Shown here in pieces: positions 1-6,970 of a DNA stretch of 12,735 bases. This DNA comes from Dehalococcoidales bacterium. Lineage in GTDB: Bacteria; Chloroflexota; Dehalococcoidia; Dehalococcoidales; CSSed11-197. The position numbers and the translations under genes were made by a program. Position 1 is the first letter of the stretch, and each line of letters begins with the position of its first letter. The notes under the pieces were generated by a model that was given only the letters and a program-made list of their open reading frames with translations, was not told where the DNA came from and ran no database searches. The stretch is from contig JAQWDO010000018.1 in the NCBI GenBank assembly GCA_028705415.1, positions 1 through 12,735 on the forward strand, written 5' to 3'.

Positions 1-399
1 CTGGCTGTCTTTGCGCCAGGATTTGTGTTCGCGGTAATAATGACAATCGCTGTGTTTATTGTTATTAACTCAATCTACTTCATCCCTGAAATTGGGGTTG
101 TTTTAACTCCCGGGATGCTTGTCAGCAGCCTGGTTGTTGTCCCGTTGGTGTATTTTGCCCTGATGCTGCTTGTGCATGAGATAGGGATTTCGGCCAGGCC
201 GGTAACTGCCAATATTCTTGCGCAGTTATTTCTGCCGGTGGTTATAACCCTGATGATCAACCTGGTAACGCGGAATGTTATTAATGCCGGTTCATGGCTT
301 TTTACGGTTGTCTTGCTTGGACTGGCTTTGATAATTGGAGTATTTGTGCTGGTGCTGCGCTCCAAACTTACTGTAGAAAAAATTATACTTTCGCAATAG
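1..399 (+). CDS. ABC-2 type transporter permease, 3' part only
   Basis: The reading frame is open from the first base and gives 132 residues ending at TAG 397-399; the start lies outside the window. The product is very hydrophobic, with about four membrane helices, and should be an inner-membrane permease subunit of an ABC exporter. It aligns by eye with the C-terminal half of the next gene: both have an (L/I)AVFAP segment at the same relative place and a similar end (KLTVEKIILSQ here, LTRQNIVLSS there), so the two are tandem paralogues. The next gene begins 9 nt downstream, so the two are probably one operon, presumably with an ATPase gene upstream. The substrate cannot be read from the sequence. 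The permease call is good by composition and paralogy; the exact family is less sure. Confidence 0.75.
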   Translation: MAVFAPGFVFAVIMTIAVFIVINSIYFIPEIGVVLTPGMLVSSLVVVPLVYFALMLLVHEIGISARPVTANILAQLFLPVVITLMINLVTRNVINAGSWLFTVVLLGLALIIGVFVLVLRSKLTVEKIILSQ

Positions 400-408
400 G
401 AACAGAGA

Positions 409-1158
409 ATGAAGAAGATGTTTCTGATACTCCGCCGTGATTATGAAGAAATGCGTTCGACGGCAGCTTTTCGTATTATGATAATTGTTGCGGCTTTTAT
501 TACTATCGCCGCTTCTGTTGGTATTTCCGTCGCATTGCGTTTGCAGTCCTGGTATGGGGTGCAGGAAACTGTGTCTTTGCTGGATATGATAATCGGGCTG
601 GTACTCTATTTTTTACCGTTTATCATCCTGATGATCTTTGTCTGGGCTTTTGCCAGTATACAGATAACCAAAGAGAAAGCTAACGGGAACATCGAATGCC
701 TTATGGCCACTCCGATAGAGCCGGAGACCCTCTGGGTGGGTAAATGTATTGCTGTTTTCGCGCCAGCCTTCCTGATAACGGTTATTGCCTCGTTTATTGC
801 GGTATCAGTGATAAATCTTGCTGCTATACAGCCGGGATGGGGGGTTTTTATACTGCCGTCAGCGGCTTTAGTCAGTGGGTTAATTGTAAATCCGCTTTTG
901 TTCTTCGCTATTCTGGGCTTTATCGTTCTTTTTTCCCTTGCCAGCAATCCGGATATCGCTGCTGCTCCTTCGCTGTTAATTGGTTTTGGGCTAATGATCG
1001 GGATGCCGGTGGGCCTGATGACCGGAACGATAGATATATCGTCCTGGTCGTTTACACTATGGTATACATTTGGCACTGCCTTGGCCTGGCTAATAGTGCT
1101 GGGCCTGACCCGAATGCTGACCAGGCAAAATATTGTTTTATCAAGCAAAGGCAGTTGA
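409..1158 (+). CDS. ABC-2 type transporter permease
   Basis: 249 residues. The N-terminus (MKKMFLILRRDYEEMRST) is a short amphipathic cytoplasmic segment before the first helix, as usual in ABC-2 permeases. About six membrane helices follow, near residues 22-44, 58-85, 112-138, 146-178, 185-208 and 213-235. The cytoplasmic loop at 87-112 contains EKANGNIECLMATP followed by WVGK, which matches the ABC-2 pattern EK(E/A)xGTLExLLATP...LGK. It should form the membrane pore of an exporter together with the permease upstream, as a heterodimer, with an ATPase encoded outside the window. The start is ATG 409, preceded by a purine-rich GGAACAGAGA. Substrates of this family range from drugs and lipids to sodium, and nothing here selects among them. 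Confidence 0.85.
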   Translation: MKKMFLILRRDYEEMRSTAAFRIMIIVAAFITIAASVGISVALRLQSWYGVQETVSLLDMIIGLVLYFLPFIILMIFVWAFASIQITKEKANGNIECLMATPIEPETLWVGKCIAVFAPAFLITVIASFIAVSVINLAAIQPGWGVFILPSAALVSGLIVNPLLFFAILGFIVLFSLASNPDIAAAPSLLIGFGLMIGMPVGLMTGTIDISSWSFTLWYTFGTALAWLIVLGLTRMLTRQNIVLSSKGS

Positions 1159-1185
1159 TGGAGCCTGGTCCTTTTTCCTACAGCC

Positions 1186-1203
1186 AGCCGGTTTTAACCG
1201 GTT
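1186..1203 (+). terminator. Hairpin after the permease pair
   Basis: CCGGTT-TT-AACCGG is a perfect inverted repeat. It extends by a G-U and an A-T pair to AGCCGGTT / AACCGGTT, realistically a 7-bp stem with a TTTA loop. It begins 27 nt after the permease stop codon. The downstream bases (GTTTGATTG) are only moderately T-rich, so this is a weak intrinsic terminator or a 3' end stabiliser rather than a strong stop. Confidence 0.4.
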
Positions 1204-1308
1204 GTTTGATTGAACTTAAATACTGGATACTTTGTTGCTGGCCAGGGTAATATATGCTCGCTAATAAACTGACCGGGCAATCAAGTGTCAGCCAGTAAGA
1301 GGGGATTT

Positions 1309-2058
1309 ATGAAACTGAAAGACAGCTGTGTAGTAATAACTGGCGCTTCTTCCGGTATTGGGCACGAATTTGTAAAGCTGCTTCTGGACAGAGGCGCGAA
1401 CGTACTGGGAGCGTATTTCCCCGGTGAACAGTGTGATATAGCGCACGCCAATTTTATCGGGTTCCCGGTAGATTTATCCACCCGGCAGGGAGTTGACAGC
1501 CTGTTCGAAAAAGCACTGAAGCATTTTGAGGCAATAGATGTTTTTATTGCTAACGCCGGGATGGCATACTACGAAAAAATAAACCAGGCGGACTGGAACC
1601 ACCTGTCTGACATAATTGATATAAATGTTAAAAGCGTCATGTACAGTGCCATGAAAATGAAAGAACTGTACTCCAGCAAGCCTTTTCATTTTATGGCTAC
1701 CTCAAGCATTATGAGTTACTGGCCTTTACCAGGCTACGCTCTTTACAGTGGAACCAAGGCGGCGGTAAAGACATTTACAGAGGGTCTGCAAATGGAATGG
1801 GAAAAAGAGCAGCATTTGCATGTTGTTTTCCCGGTAGCTACCAAAACCCGGTTTTTTCAGACCGCTGGCCAACCTCATGAATCATGGATGGTGCAGTCTC
1901 CCGGGCACGTGGCTGAAATAATGCTCCGGGGGCTGGAGAGTAATAAAAAGCATATCTACCCGTCTCCTCTCTTCCAGCTTTGTTACCGGTTTGCCCCCTG
2001 GGCTCTTTCCTTTTACCGAAAGCGAGAGATTAAGCTGTTAAGAAACTACTATAAATAA
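1309..2058 (+). CDS. Short-chain dehydrogenase/reductase (SDR), classical type
   Basis: 249 residues from ATG 1309. I prefer this start to the in-frame GTG at 1285 because AAGAGGGG lies just before the ATG and the Rossmann fold then begins at the normal distance. Visible classical SDR motifs are the TGASSGIG cofactor loop (residues 11-18), NAG (82-84), Asn107, Ser132/133 and the catalytic YSGTK (Tyr146, Lys150). The enzyme should be a cytosolic NAD(P)-dependent oxidoreductase of an alcohol or carbonyl group. The C-terminal stretch 215-249 is rich in aromatic and basic residues (YPSPLFQLCYRFAPWALSFYRKR). This resembles SDRs that touch membranes or lipid substrates, but that is inference. It appears monocistronic, separated by a hairpin from the permeases and convergent with the next gene. 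Substrate unknown. Confidence 0.9.
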   Translation: MKLKDSCVVITGASSGIGHEFVKLLLDRGANVLGAYFPGEQCDIAHANFIGFPVDLSTRQGVDSLFEKALKHFEAIDVFIANAGMAYYEKINQADWNHLSDIIDINVKSVMYSAMKMKELYSSKPFHFMATSSIMSYWPLPGYALYSGTKAAVKTFTEGLQMEWEKEQHLHVVFPVATKTRFFQTAGQPHESWMVQSPGHVAEIMLRGLESNKKHIYPSPLFQLCYRFAPWALSFYRKREIKLLRNYYK

Positions 2059-2157
2059 AGTGGAAAGATCGACAAGCATCCAGGAAGTCCTTTTTCAGTT
2101 TGTACTGAGTGGCCAGAAAATGTTGCAGACAGAATGCCAGGCCAGGGTTTAAGAAAC
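2059..2157. other. Short intergenic gap between convergent genes
   Basis: These 99 nt separate the SDR stop from the stop of the - strand gene. There is only a very short AGGA-AG-TCCT repeat followed by five T's (near 2081-2095), too weak to call a terminator. No gene is seen. Confidence 0.5.
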
Positions 2158-2775
2158 TTAAAACTCAGATTTAACGTGCCCGGCAATAATGTTGATTGCT
2201 TCAGTCAATTCAGGTGACGGGAGCACATAAGGAATTCTTATTCTGGTACAGCCGTGTTTGGGTTCAGGCGCAATTTCAAGAATCCCTTTAAATTCTGACT
2301 TTTTCATGAGTTCTTCCAGGTTAAAATCCAGGCTTAGGGTCATTGAAAAGGATTCATCGCCCTTCCACGAAATAACTGCATCTTTGTTTTCCCGGGACCT
2401 CTTCATTTTGAGAAATACCTTTTTGGGTTTTCTGATTTCCAGGTTGGGGCTGCTTATCTGAAAATCAAGAAAATAACTGGTACCATACTGCGTGGATACT
2501 CCTATCAGGTTTATCCATTCAATGTTTTTCCCTCTTATGCCAATCAAGCCTTGTGATTTAGATGAAGTAAAATGTTGAATGCCTATTTTCCCTCTGCCTG
2601 TTTCCTCCTCCGGTAAAAAGAGGTCTAACCCCATATTCTGCAAGTGCGAATATAGCTCGCCGCTCTTTTTTGGGGCTTGCTTTTTGCGCTTGCTAAGTGC
2701 AAGCGGCAAACCAATTGCGGCTATGCTGGCGGTCAAAATACCGACTGCAATATTGATTATATGTGCCCATTCCAT
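2158..2775 (-). CDS. Hypothetical protein with one N-terminal membrane anchor
   Basis: 205 residues; I do not recognise the family. Residues about 5-27 form a single hydrophobic helix of Ala, Ile, Val, Gly and Leu, followed at once by a basic KRKK. By the positive-inside rule the rest probably faces the cytoplasm. Residues about 40-205 look like an alternating beta-rich soluble domain with charged strands, for example VFLKMKRSRENKDAVISWKGD, and no cysteine cluster or catalytic motif that I can name. The start ATG 2775 is preceded on the - strand by GGGAAGCAGAAA, a usable ribosome binding site. It is convergent with the SDR and divergent from the response regulator, so it seems to be transcribed alone. 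The length, clean frame and plausible start support a real gene. Confidence 0.7.
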   Translation of the reverse strand: MEWAHIINIAVGILTASIAAIGLPLALSKRKKQAPKKSGELYSHLQNMGLDLFLPEEETGRGKIGIQHFTSSKSQGLIGIRGKNIEWINLIGVSTQYGTSYFLDFQISSPNLEIRKPKKVFLKMKRSRENKDAVISWKGDESFSMTLSLDFNLEELMKKSEFKGILEIAPEPKHGCTRIRIPYVLPSPELTEAINIIAGHVKSEF

Positions 2776-3141
2776 TTTCTGCTTCCCTTTTAATTATATA
2801 TGAACCCAACGTGATTGTTTGATCACTCGCTTTTGCCTAACGGTTTCATGCAGAGTCACAGGAGTAACCTGCAACCGTATTTTATCATCACCTGGCGCTT
2901 TACGACACTAATCATCAGGAACAGAGGCTGAGGGGGGCACGTCTGATATAATGCGCCACCGGAATTAACAATTACTTCAGGATAACGCAATAGTACTTTG
3001 GGTTAATATATACTGGCATTGTGCAATCTTATACAACAGATTATATTGCCTGTAAATTGTTGACTGTGTTATATTCAAAGGCACTTGAAGTCTAATGGCA
3101 TCATTGCCACAAATCGAAAATGTAAGGCGGTATTCGTACTG
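2776..3141. other. Gene-free divergent region upstream of the response regulator
   Basis: These 366 nt lie between two divergent genes and hold no ORF I would accept. On the + strand there is an extended -10 sequence TGATATAAT (2944-2952) without a clear -35. Closer in is a promoter-like pair, TTGCCT (3046-3051) and TATATT (3070-3075). Small inverted repeats occur: GTGAT-N6-ATCAC (2811-2826) and TGGCA-TCAT-TGCCA (3096-3109). I looked for a cyclic di-GMP riboswitch because of the gene that follows, but its conserved core is not recognisable. Confidence 0.5.
3046..3075 (+). promoter_or_regulatory. Candidate promoter of the HD-GYP response regulator
   Basis: TTGCCT at 3046-3051 matches the -35 consensus at 4 of 6 positions and TATATT at 3070-3075 matches the -10 at 5 of 6, with an 18-bp spacer. 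Transcription would begin near 3082, leaving a leader of about 60 nt before the GTG start. The region is AT-rich, so chance matches are likely. Confidence 0.35.
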
Positions 3142-4152
3142 GTGGATGAACGAATTCTGATAGTTGATGATGAAAGCAGTATAAGGACGCTGCTTGGAAT
3201 CAGCCTGTCCAAGATGGGGCATGCTTATGACGAAGCCTCCAGTGCCAGGGAAGCTATGTCCCGTCTCGAGGCGAATGTTTATAGCCTGGTTCTTCTGGAT
3301 ATCAGTATGCCCGGTATCACCGGGTCGGAGCTTCTGCCGATGATAAAATCCAGTTATCCTGACACTGCTGTAATAATGGCAACTGCTCTGGGTGATGCCT
3401 CTCTGGCAATCAAGTGTATGAAAAACGGCGCCTACGATTATATCACCAAGCCCTTTGACTTCAACGATCTTGAAACCAGTATAAACCGGGCACTCGAAAA
3501 ACGCCGGCTGGAACTGGAAAACCGGGAATACAAGGAGCACCTGGAAGAGAAAGTTAAAGCCCAGGCGGACAAGATCCGCCAGTCTTTTTTTAACTCAATT
3601 ACTGCCTTGGCTTATGCTCTGGAGGCCAGAGATGAATATACCAGCGGGCATTCGAACCGGGTAACAGAAACAGCGGTATCCATTGCGCGTATTCTTGGGT
3701 TATCGCAAGAGAAAGTAGAAACAATAAGGCTCGCAGGTACCTTGCACGATATAGGTAAAATAGGAATTGAGGAAACCATCCTGAATAAACCCGGCAAGCT
3801 GACAGAAGACGAATACAAACACGTAATGAAGCATCCGGAAATCGGAAAACATATCCTTGAGCCCATCGGGGATGATGATATTGCACTGATTGTTGCACAT
3901 CACCATGAAAGATACGATGGTAAAGGTTATCCGGATGGTTTGAGCGGAAGAGATATTCCTCTCGGTGCGCGTATTATGGCTGTAGCGGACAGTTACGACG
4001 CTATGACTTCGGAAAGGCCGTACCGCAAAGCCATGAGCCACAAGCAGGCATTAAATGAAATAGTAAGCGGCAAAGGAACTCAGTTCGACCCTGAAGCGGT
4101 TGACGCATTTCTTTCACTGTTTGCCAGAGAAGAATTACTCTTACAAGAATAA
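3142..4152 (+). CDS. Two-component response regulator with HD-GYP cyclic di-GMP phosphodiesterase domain
   Basis: 336 residues from GTG 3142. A TTG 57 nt upstream (3085) is also in frame, but it would add an unusual 19-residue tail. GTG places the receiver strand RILIVDD at the normal distance and has AAGGCGG 11 nt before it. Receiver domain (about 4-120): acidic Asp9-Asp10, phospho-acceptor Asp53, Thr81 and Lys103. A charged helical linker (about 115-147) follows. The HD-GYP domain (about 150-336) has His170, the HDIGK motif (His202-Asp203), His231, His253-His255 and YDGKGYPDGL with the GYP at 262-264. The expected activity is phosphorylation-controlled hydrolysis of cyclic di-GMP in the cytoplasm. 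No histidine kinase gene is adjacent, so it is an orphan regulator here. The motif set is complete, so it is probably an active enzyme. Confidence 0.93.
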   Translation: MDERILIVDDESSIRTLLGISLSKMGHAYDEASSAREAMSRLEANVYSLVLLDISMPGITGSELLPMIKSSYPDTAVIMATALGDASLAIKCMKNGAYDYITKPFDFNDLETSINRALEKRRLELENREYKEHLEEKVKAQADKIRQSFFNSITALAYALEARDEYTSGHSNRVTETAVSIARILGLSQEKVETIRLAGTLHDIGKIGIEETILNKPGKLTEDEYKHVMKHPEIGKHILEPIGDDDIALIVAHHHERYDGKGYPDGLSGRDIPLGARIMAVADSYDAMTSERPYRKAMSHKQALNEIVSGKGTQFDPEAVDAFLSLFAREELLLQE

Positions 4153-4333
4153 CAGATTAAAGTCTGTTTATGGCTGATTTAAGGCTTTCCTTTTAATCCG
4201 GTACAAATTTCTCTTTGCATGGTACTATTGTAATAATAAGACTTGCCTTGGCAAGAATATCAATTACATTGTTTTCTTTGTGCCCCGTTTGGCTTGAAAT
4301 AAAACAACCAAAACTGTTTAAAATAAACTGGGC
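4153..4333. other. Intergenic stretch before the ECF operon
   Basis: No gene is seen. An inverted repeat AACAGA-N6-TCTGTT (4151-4168) overlaps the regulator's stop codon and lacks a T-tract. A compact palindrome CTTGCCTTGGCAAG lies at 4242-4255 and could be a protein-binding site or a short hairpin. The cobalamin riboswitch consensus boxes are not recognisable here. Confidence 0.4.
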
Positions 4334-4362
4334 TTGTCAAACGGCCAGTCCTGAGGCATAAT
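4334..4362 (+). promoter_or_regulatory. Promoter of the ECF operon, placing the start of transcription next to the ATG
   Basis: TTGTCA (4334-4339) and CATAAT (4357-4362) each match the sigma-70 hexamers at 5 of 6 positions with the optimal 17-bp spacer. A start about 7 nt beyond the -10 falls near 4369, only about 3 nt from ATG 4372. This agrees with the lack of any Shine-Dalgarno sequence before that ATG, so the message is probably leaderless or nearly so. Confidence 0.6.
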
Positions 4363-4379
4363 TCTACAGTCATGCCTCA
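4352..4379. promoter_or_regulatory. Perfect 8-bp inverted repeat over the ECF -10 box and start codon
   Basis: TGAGGCAT (4352-4359) and ATGCCTCA (4372-4379) are exact reverse complements separated by 12 nt. The repeat spans the -10 box and the predicted transcription start. The left arm would lie mostly upstream of the transcript, so an operator for a dimeric repressor fits better than an RNA hairpin. The right arm is also the start of the coding region, so part of the symmetry could be coincidence. Confidence 0.5.
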
Positions 4380-5310
4380 ATCTATTAACAGCTACCAGGA
4401 TAAAGACACCGCTATTCACCATTTCAACCCTGTGGTAAAACTGGTATGGGCTGGCAGCATTGTCTTATTGGCCATGCTGGTAGACCATCCGGTGATTCTG
4501 GCCTTGCTGTTTTTATCTACCATACCGGTAGTTGCGGTCGGGGATATTTGGCGGCCATGGGCAGTTATTATGCAAATTGCTCTGTGGATGGGTGTTGTGG
4601 TAGTAATCATAAACTCCCTGGCAAGCCCCGGTGGAAGCCATTTATTGTGGCAATCCGGTTTTTCATTACCGGTAATAGGTTACGTGAAAATAACACTGGA
4701 GGCTGTCCTTTACGGACTGTTTATGGCCGTGCGCCTGATGGCGATAATTTCCGCCTTTTCTGTAATTACCCTGACCGTCAGCCCCGATGAATTGCTTTCT
4801 GCATTGCTCGAAATGCGGCTTCCATACAAAACTGCCATGATGGCGGCTCTTTCAATCCGGTTTGTTCCTACGATGTTTGATGATGCGGCGCGTATTACCG
4901 ATGCCCAAAGATCCCGCGGTCTGGAAATGGATAAAGGGAATAAAATTAAGCGACTTGTCAGCAGGTCAACAGTGCTCTCATCGCTTCTGTCCGTATCGCT
5001 TGAGCGTACAATTCAACTGGCAGAATCCATGGAATCCAGGGGGTTTGGGAATACGGCCAAGCGTACCCATTATTATAGAGTTACTTTTAACAGGTTCGAC
5101 ATCATAATGCTGGTACTTCTCTTTGTGATGCTGGCTGCGGCATTCTATTTTCTCCTGTCCGGAGATATTGCTTTTGAGTACTACCCATCTTTGAATGGGT
5201 TTGATTTAAATGTCAGCGGTATAGTGATGAGCATTGTATTGATGTCGGTTCTTGCCGGGTTGGTGCCCATAGCGTGGCTTGGCGGAGATAAGCACAATGA
5301 TAACCATTGA
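4372..5310 (+). CDS. ecfT: ECF transporter T component (EcfT), transmembrane coupling protein
   Basis: 312 residues. EcfT couples ATP hydrolysis by the EcfA ATPases to toppling of the substrate-binding S component in the membrane. The N-terminus SYQDKDTAIHHFNPVVKL matches the family start (Y...dS.lH.ldPr.Kl), which supports ATG 4372 despite the absence of a Shine-Dalgarno site. Helices lie near 23-57, 64-84, 108-136, 243-262 and 281-303. The long cytoplasmic region (about 137-240) carries the two coupling-helix motifs that grip the ATPases: AQRSRG (178-183) and AESMESRG (217-224), variants of the Ala-Arg-Gly boxes. The gene overlaps the ATPase gene by 14 nt, so translation is probably coupled. 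First gene of the operon. Confidence 0.93.
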   Translation: MPQSINSYQDKDTAIHHFNPVVKLVWAGSIVLLAMLVDHPVILALLFLSTIPVVAVGDIWRPWAVIMQIALWMGVVVVIINSLASPGGSHLLWQSGFSLPVIGYVKITLEAVLYGLFMAVRLMAIISAFSVITLTVSPDELLSALLEMRLPYKTAMMAALSIRFVPTMFDDAARITDAQRSRGLEMDKGNKIKRLVSRSTVLSSLLSVSLERTIQLAESMESRGFGNTAKRTHYYRVTFNRFDIIMLVLLFVMLAAAFYFLLSGDIAFEYYPSLNGFDLNVSGIVMSIVLMSVLAGLVPIAWLGGDKHNDNH

Positions 5311-6970
5311 GAATCTGACTTTTCGCTACAACGGTTCGCTGGTTCATGCCCTGCAGAATGTAAATATGCAAATAAACAGTGGCGAATTCGTATTAATCAG
5401 CGGAAAGTCGGGAAGTGGCAAGACCAGCCTCTGCCGGGTTATCAATGGTCTGATACCTCATTTTCACGGAGGCATGATCTCTGGAACCGTAAATGTCGAT
5501 GGGTTGAGCCCGATTGATACCTCTCCCGGGATTATGTCTACGAAAGTCGGAATGGTGTTTCAGGATCCGGAAAATCAGCTGGTTACCTCTGATGCTGGCC
5601 ATGAAATCTGTTTTGGTATGGAAAATCTGGCATTTCCCCATGATCTGATCACCGAACGCCTGGAGAACGTGCTTGAAATGCTGGATATCAGCCACCTGCG
5701 AAACAGGCCTTTTCGGGAAATGAGCGGAGGAGAAAAGCAGCGAGTCGCGATAGCCTCTGTTCTGGCTTTGCGCCCTGAAGTTTTAATACTGGACGAACCG
5801 ACATCGGAACTTGATCCTGAAGGTTACAATAAAATACTTTCCTGTCTGCATTTCCTGAATCGGGAGCTTGGCCTTACGGTTATCGTTGTAGAACACCGCC
5901 TGGACAGATTTATAGAATATGCAGACCGATTGATTGTAATAGAAGATGGTCAGATTATTTTGGATTGCCCAGCCCGGCTTGCCATGGCAGAACATGGAGA
6001 TTGCTTGCAATCATGCGGAATTGGTTTGCCTCCTGTTGTCCAGCTTCACCAAAAGTTGAAAGAACGCGGGGCTCTGCTGGCTTCAGTGCCTCTTTCGGTA
6101 GATGAAGCTTCGCGTGTATTCAAAGAAGTATTCAATAAGCCGTTATCTATCATCACGGATAATAACGGTGTAACAGGCAGTGTTCCGGCGGTTGAAATGG
6201 ATGGGGTCAGTTTCTATTATTCAAAAGGGATCAAAGCAATCGATAATGTCACACTCCGAATTGACCGGGGGGAATTTGTCGCTCTAATGGGTTGCAATGC
6301 CTCCGGCAAGACTACTCTGGTAAAGCTGGCTAATGGCCTGATTTCTCCGGACACGGGTACAATAAAAATACTGGGGCAGAACGCTTCAAATAATACTGTG
6401 GCAGAACTGGCGGCAAGTGTCGGAGTGGTGTTTCAAAACCCGGGAGACCACCTTTTTACCGATACTGTCGAAGATGAAATAGCTTTTGGGTTAAAGCTCA
6501 GGGGGCTCTCCGCAGGACAAATAATGGAAAGAGTCAATGCTATGCTTTGCCGGTTTAATCTTGAGCACTGCCATGGGCGCAGTCCGCATGATTTGAGCAT
6601 GGGAGAAAAACAGCGGCTGGCTTTGGCCTCGATTATGGCTTACAATCCACCGGTTTTGCTGCTGGACGAACCGGATCGGGGATCAGAAGAGCGTGCCAGA
6701 CAGTATCTCATCAGTATGCTTGGCGATTACAGTTCAACTGGAAACACTGTGATCATGGTAACTCATGATGTAGAGCTGGTGGCCGGGTTTGCCGGACGCG
6801 TTATTATGATGGATAAGGGGAAAATAATTTTCGACGGCGATAAACATGAAGTTCTGCCAGAATCAATGTTGTATTCTCCACAGATAAACCGTCTGGTTAA
6901 ACGGTACAAGCATCAAGGAGTGTCTTCCAAATTCTTAACGGCAGATGAGGTTGTGAACGCAATTAAATGA
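5297..6970 (+). CDS. ecfA: ECF transporter ATPase, fused double ABC domain (EcfA-EcfA')
   Basis: 557 residues from ATG 5297, which has GGAG 10 nt upstream; an in-frame TTG at 5279 is less likely. Two ABC domains are fused in one chain, replacing separate EcfA1 and EcfA2. First domain: Walker A GKSGSGKT (36-43), Q-loop Gln89, signature MSGGEKQ (142-148), Walker B ending Asp166-Glu167, D-loop SELD, switch His200. Second domain (from about 298): Walker A GCNASGKT (332-339), Q-loop Gln380, signature LSMGEKQ (433-439), Walker B ending Asp457-Glu458, His490. The second domain departs from consensus in the signature (SMG for SGG) and in the D-loop (GSEE for GLDP), so the two composite ATP sites are unlikely to be equal. 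The stop codon overlaps the next start as ATGA. Confidence 0.95.
   Translation: MITIENLTFRYNGSLVHALQNVNMQINSGEFVLISGKSGSGKTSLCRVINGLIPHFHGGMISGTVNVDGLSPIDTSPGIMSTKVGMVFQDPENQLVTSDAGHEICFGMENLAFPHDLITERLENVLEMLDISHLRNRPFREMSGGEKQRVAIASVLALRPEVLILDEPTSELDPEGYNKILSCLHFLNRELGLTVIVVEHRLDRFIEYADRLIVIEDGQIILDCPARLAMAEHGDCLQSCGIGLPPVVQLHQKLKERGALLASVPLSVDEASRVFKEVFNKPLSIITDNNGVTGSVPAVEMDGVSFYYSKGIKAIDNVTLRIDRGEFVALMGCNASGKTTLVKLANGLISPDTGTIKILGQNASNNTVAELAASVGVVFQNPGDHLFTDTVEDEIAFGLKLRGLSAGQIMERVNAMLCRFNLEHCHGRSPHDLSMGEKQRLALASIMAYNPPVLLLDEPDRGSEERARQYLISMLGDYSSTGNTVIMVTHDVELVAGFAGRVIMMDKGKIIFDGDKHEVLPESMLYSPQINRLVKRYKHQGVSSKFLTADEVVNAIK

Noticed and set aside
606..1148. A 180-codon open frame on the - strand
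   Set aside because: It is a mirror of the hydrophobic permease gene. The + strand protein has a clear family pattern.
2960..3141. A cyclic di-GMP riboswitch before the HD-GYP regulator
   Set aside because: The conserved GEMM core and tetraloop-receptor pattern could not be found in the leader.
3085..3141. An N-terminal extension of the response regulator from TTG 3085
   Set aside because: It would add 19 residues not typical of receiver domains and has no Shine-Dalgarno site. GTG 3142 gives the normal N-terminus.
2977..3540. A 187-codon open frame on the - strand
   Set aside because: It is the antisense of the receiver-domain coding region, whose motifs are intact on the + strand; it also has no ribosome binding site or recognisable motif.
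4153..4371. A cobalamin riboswitch before the ECF operon (GGCCAGTCCTGAGGCAT looks faintly like a B12 box)
   Set aside because: The conserved B12-box and core segments are absent, the region is AT-rich, and the predicted transcript starts beyond it at about 4369.
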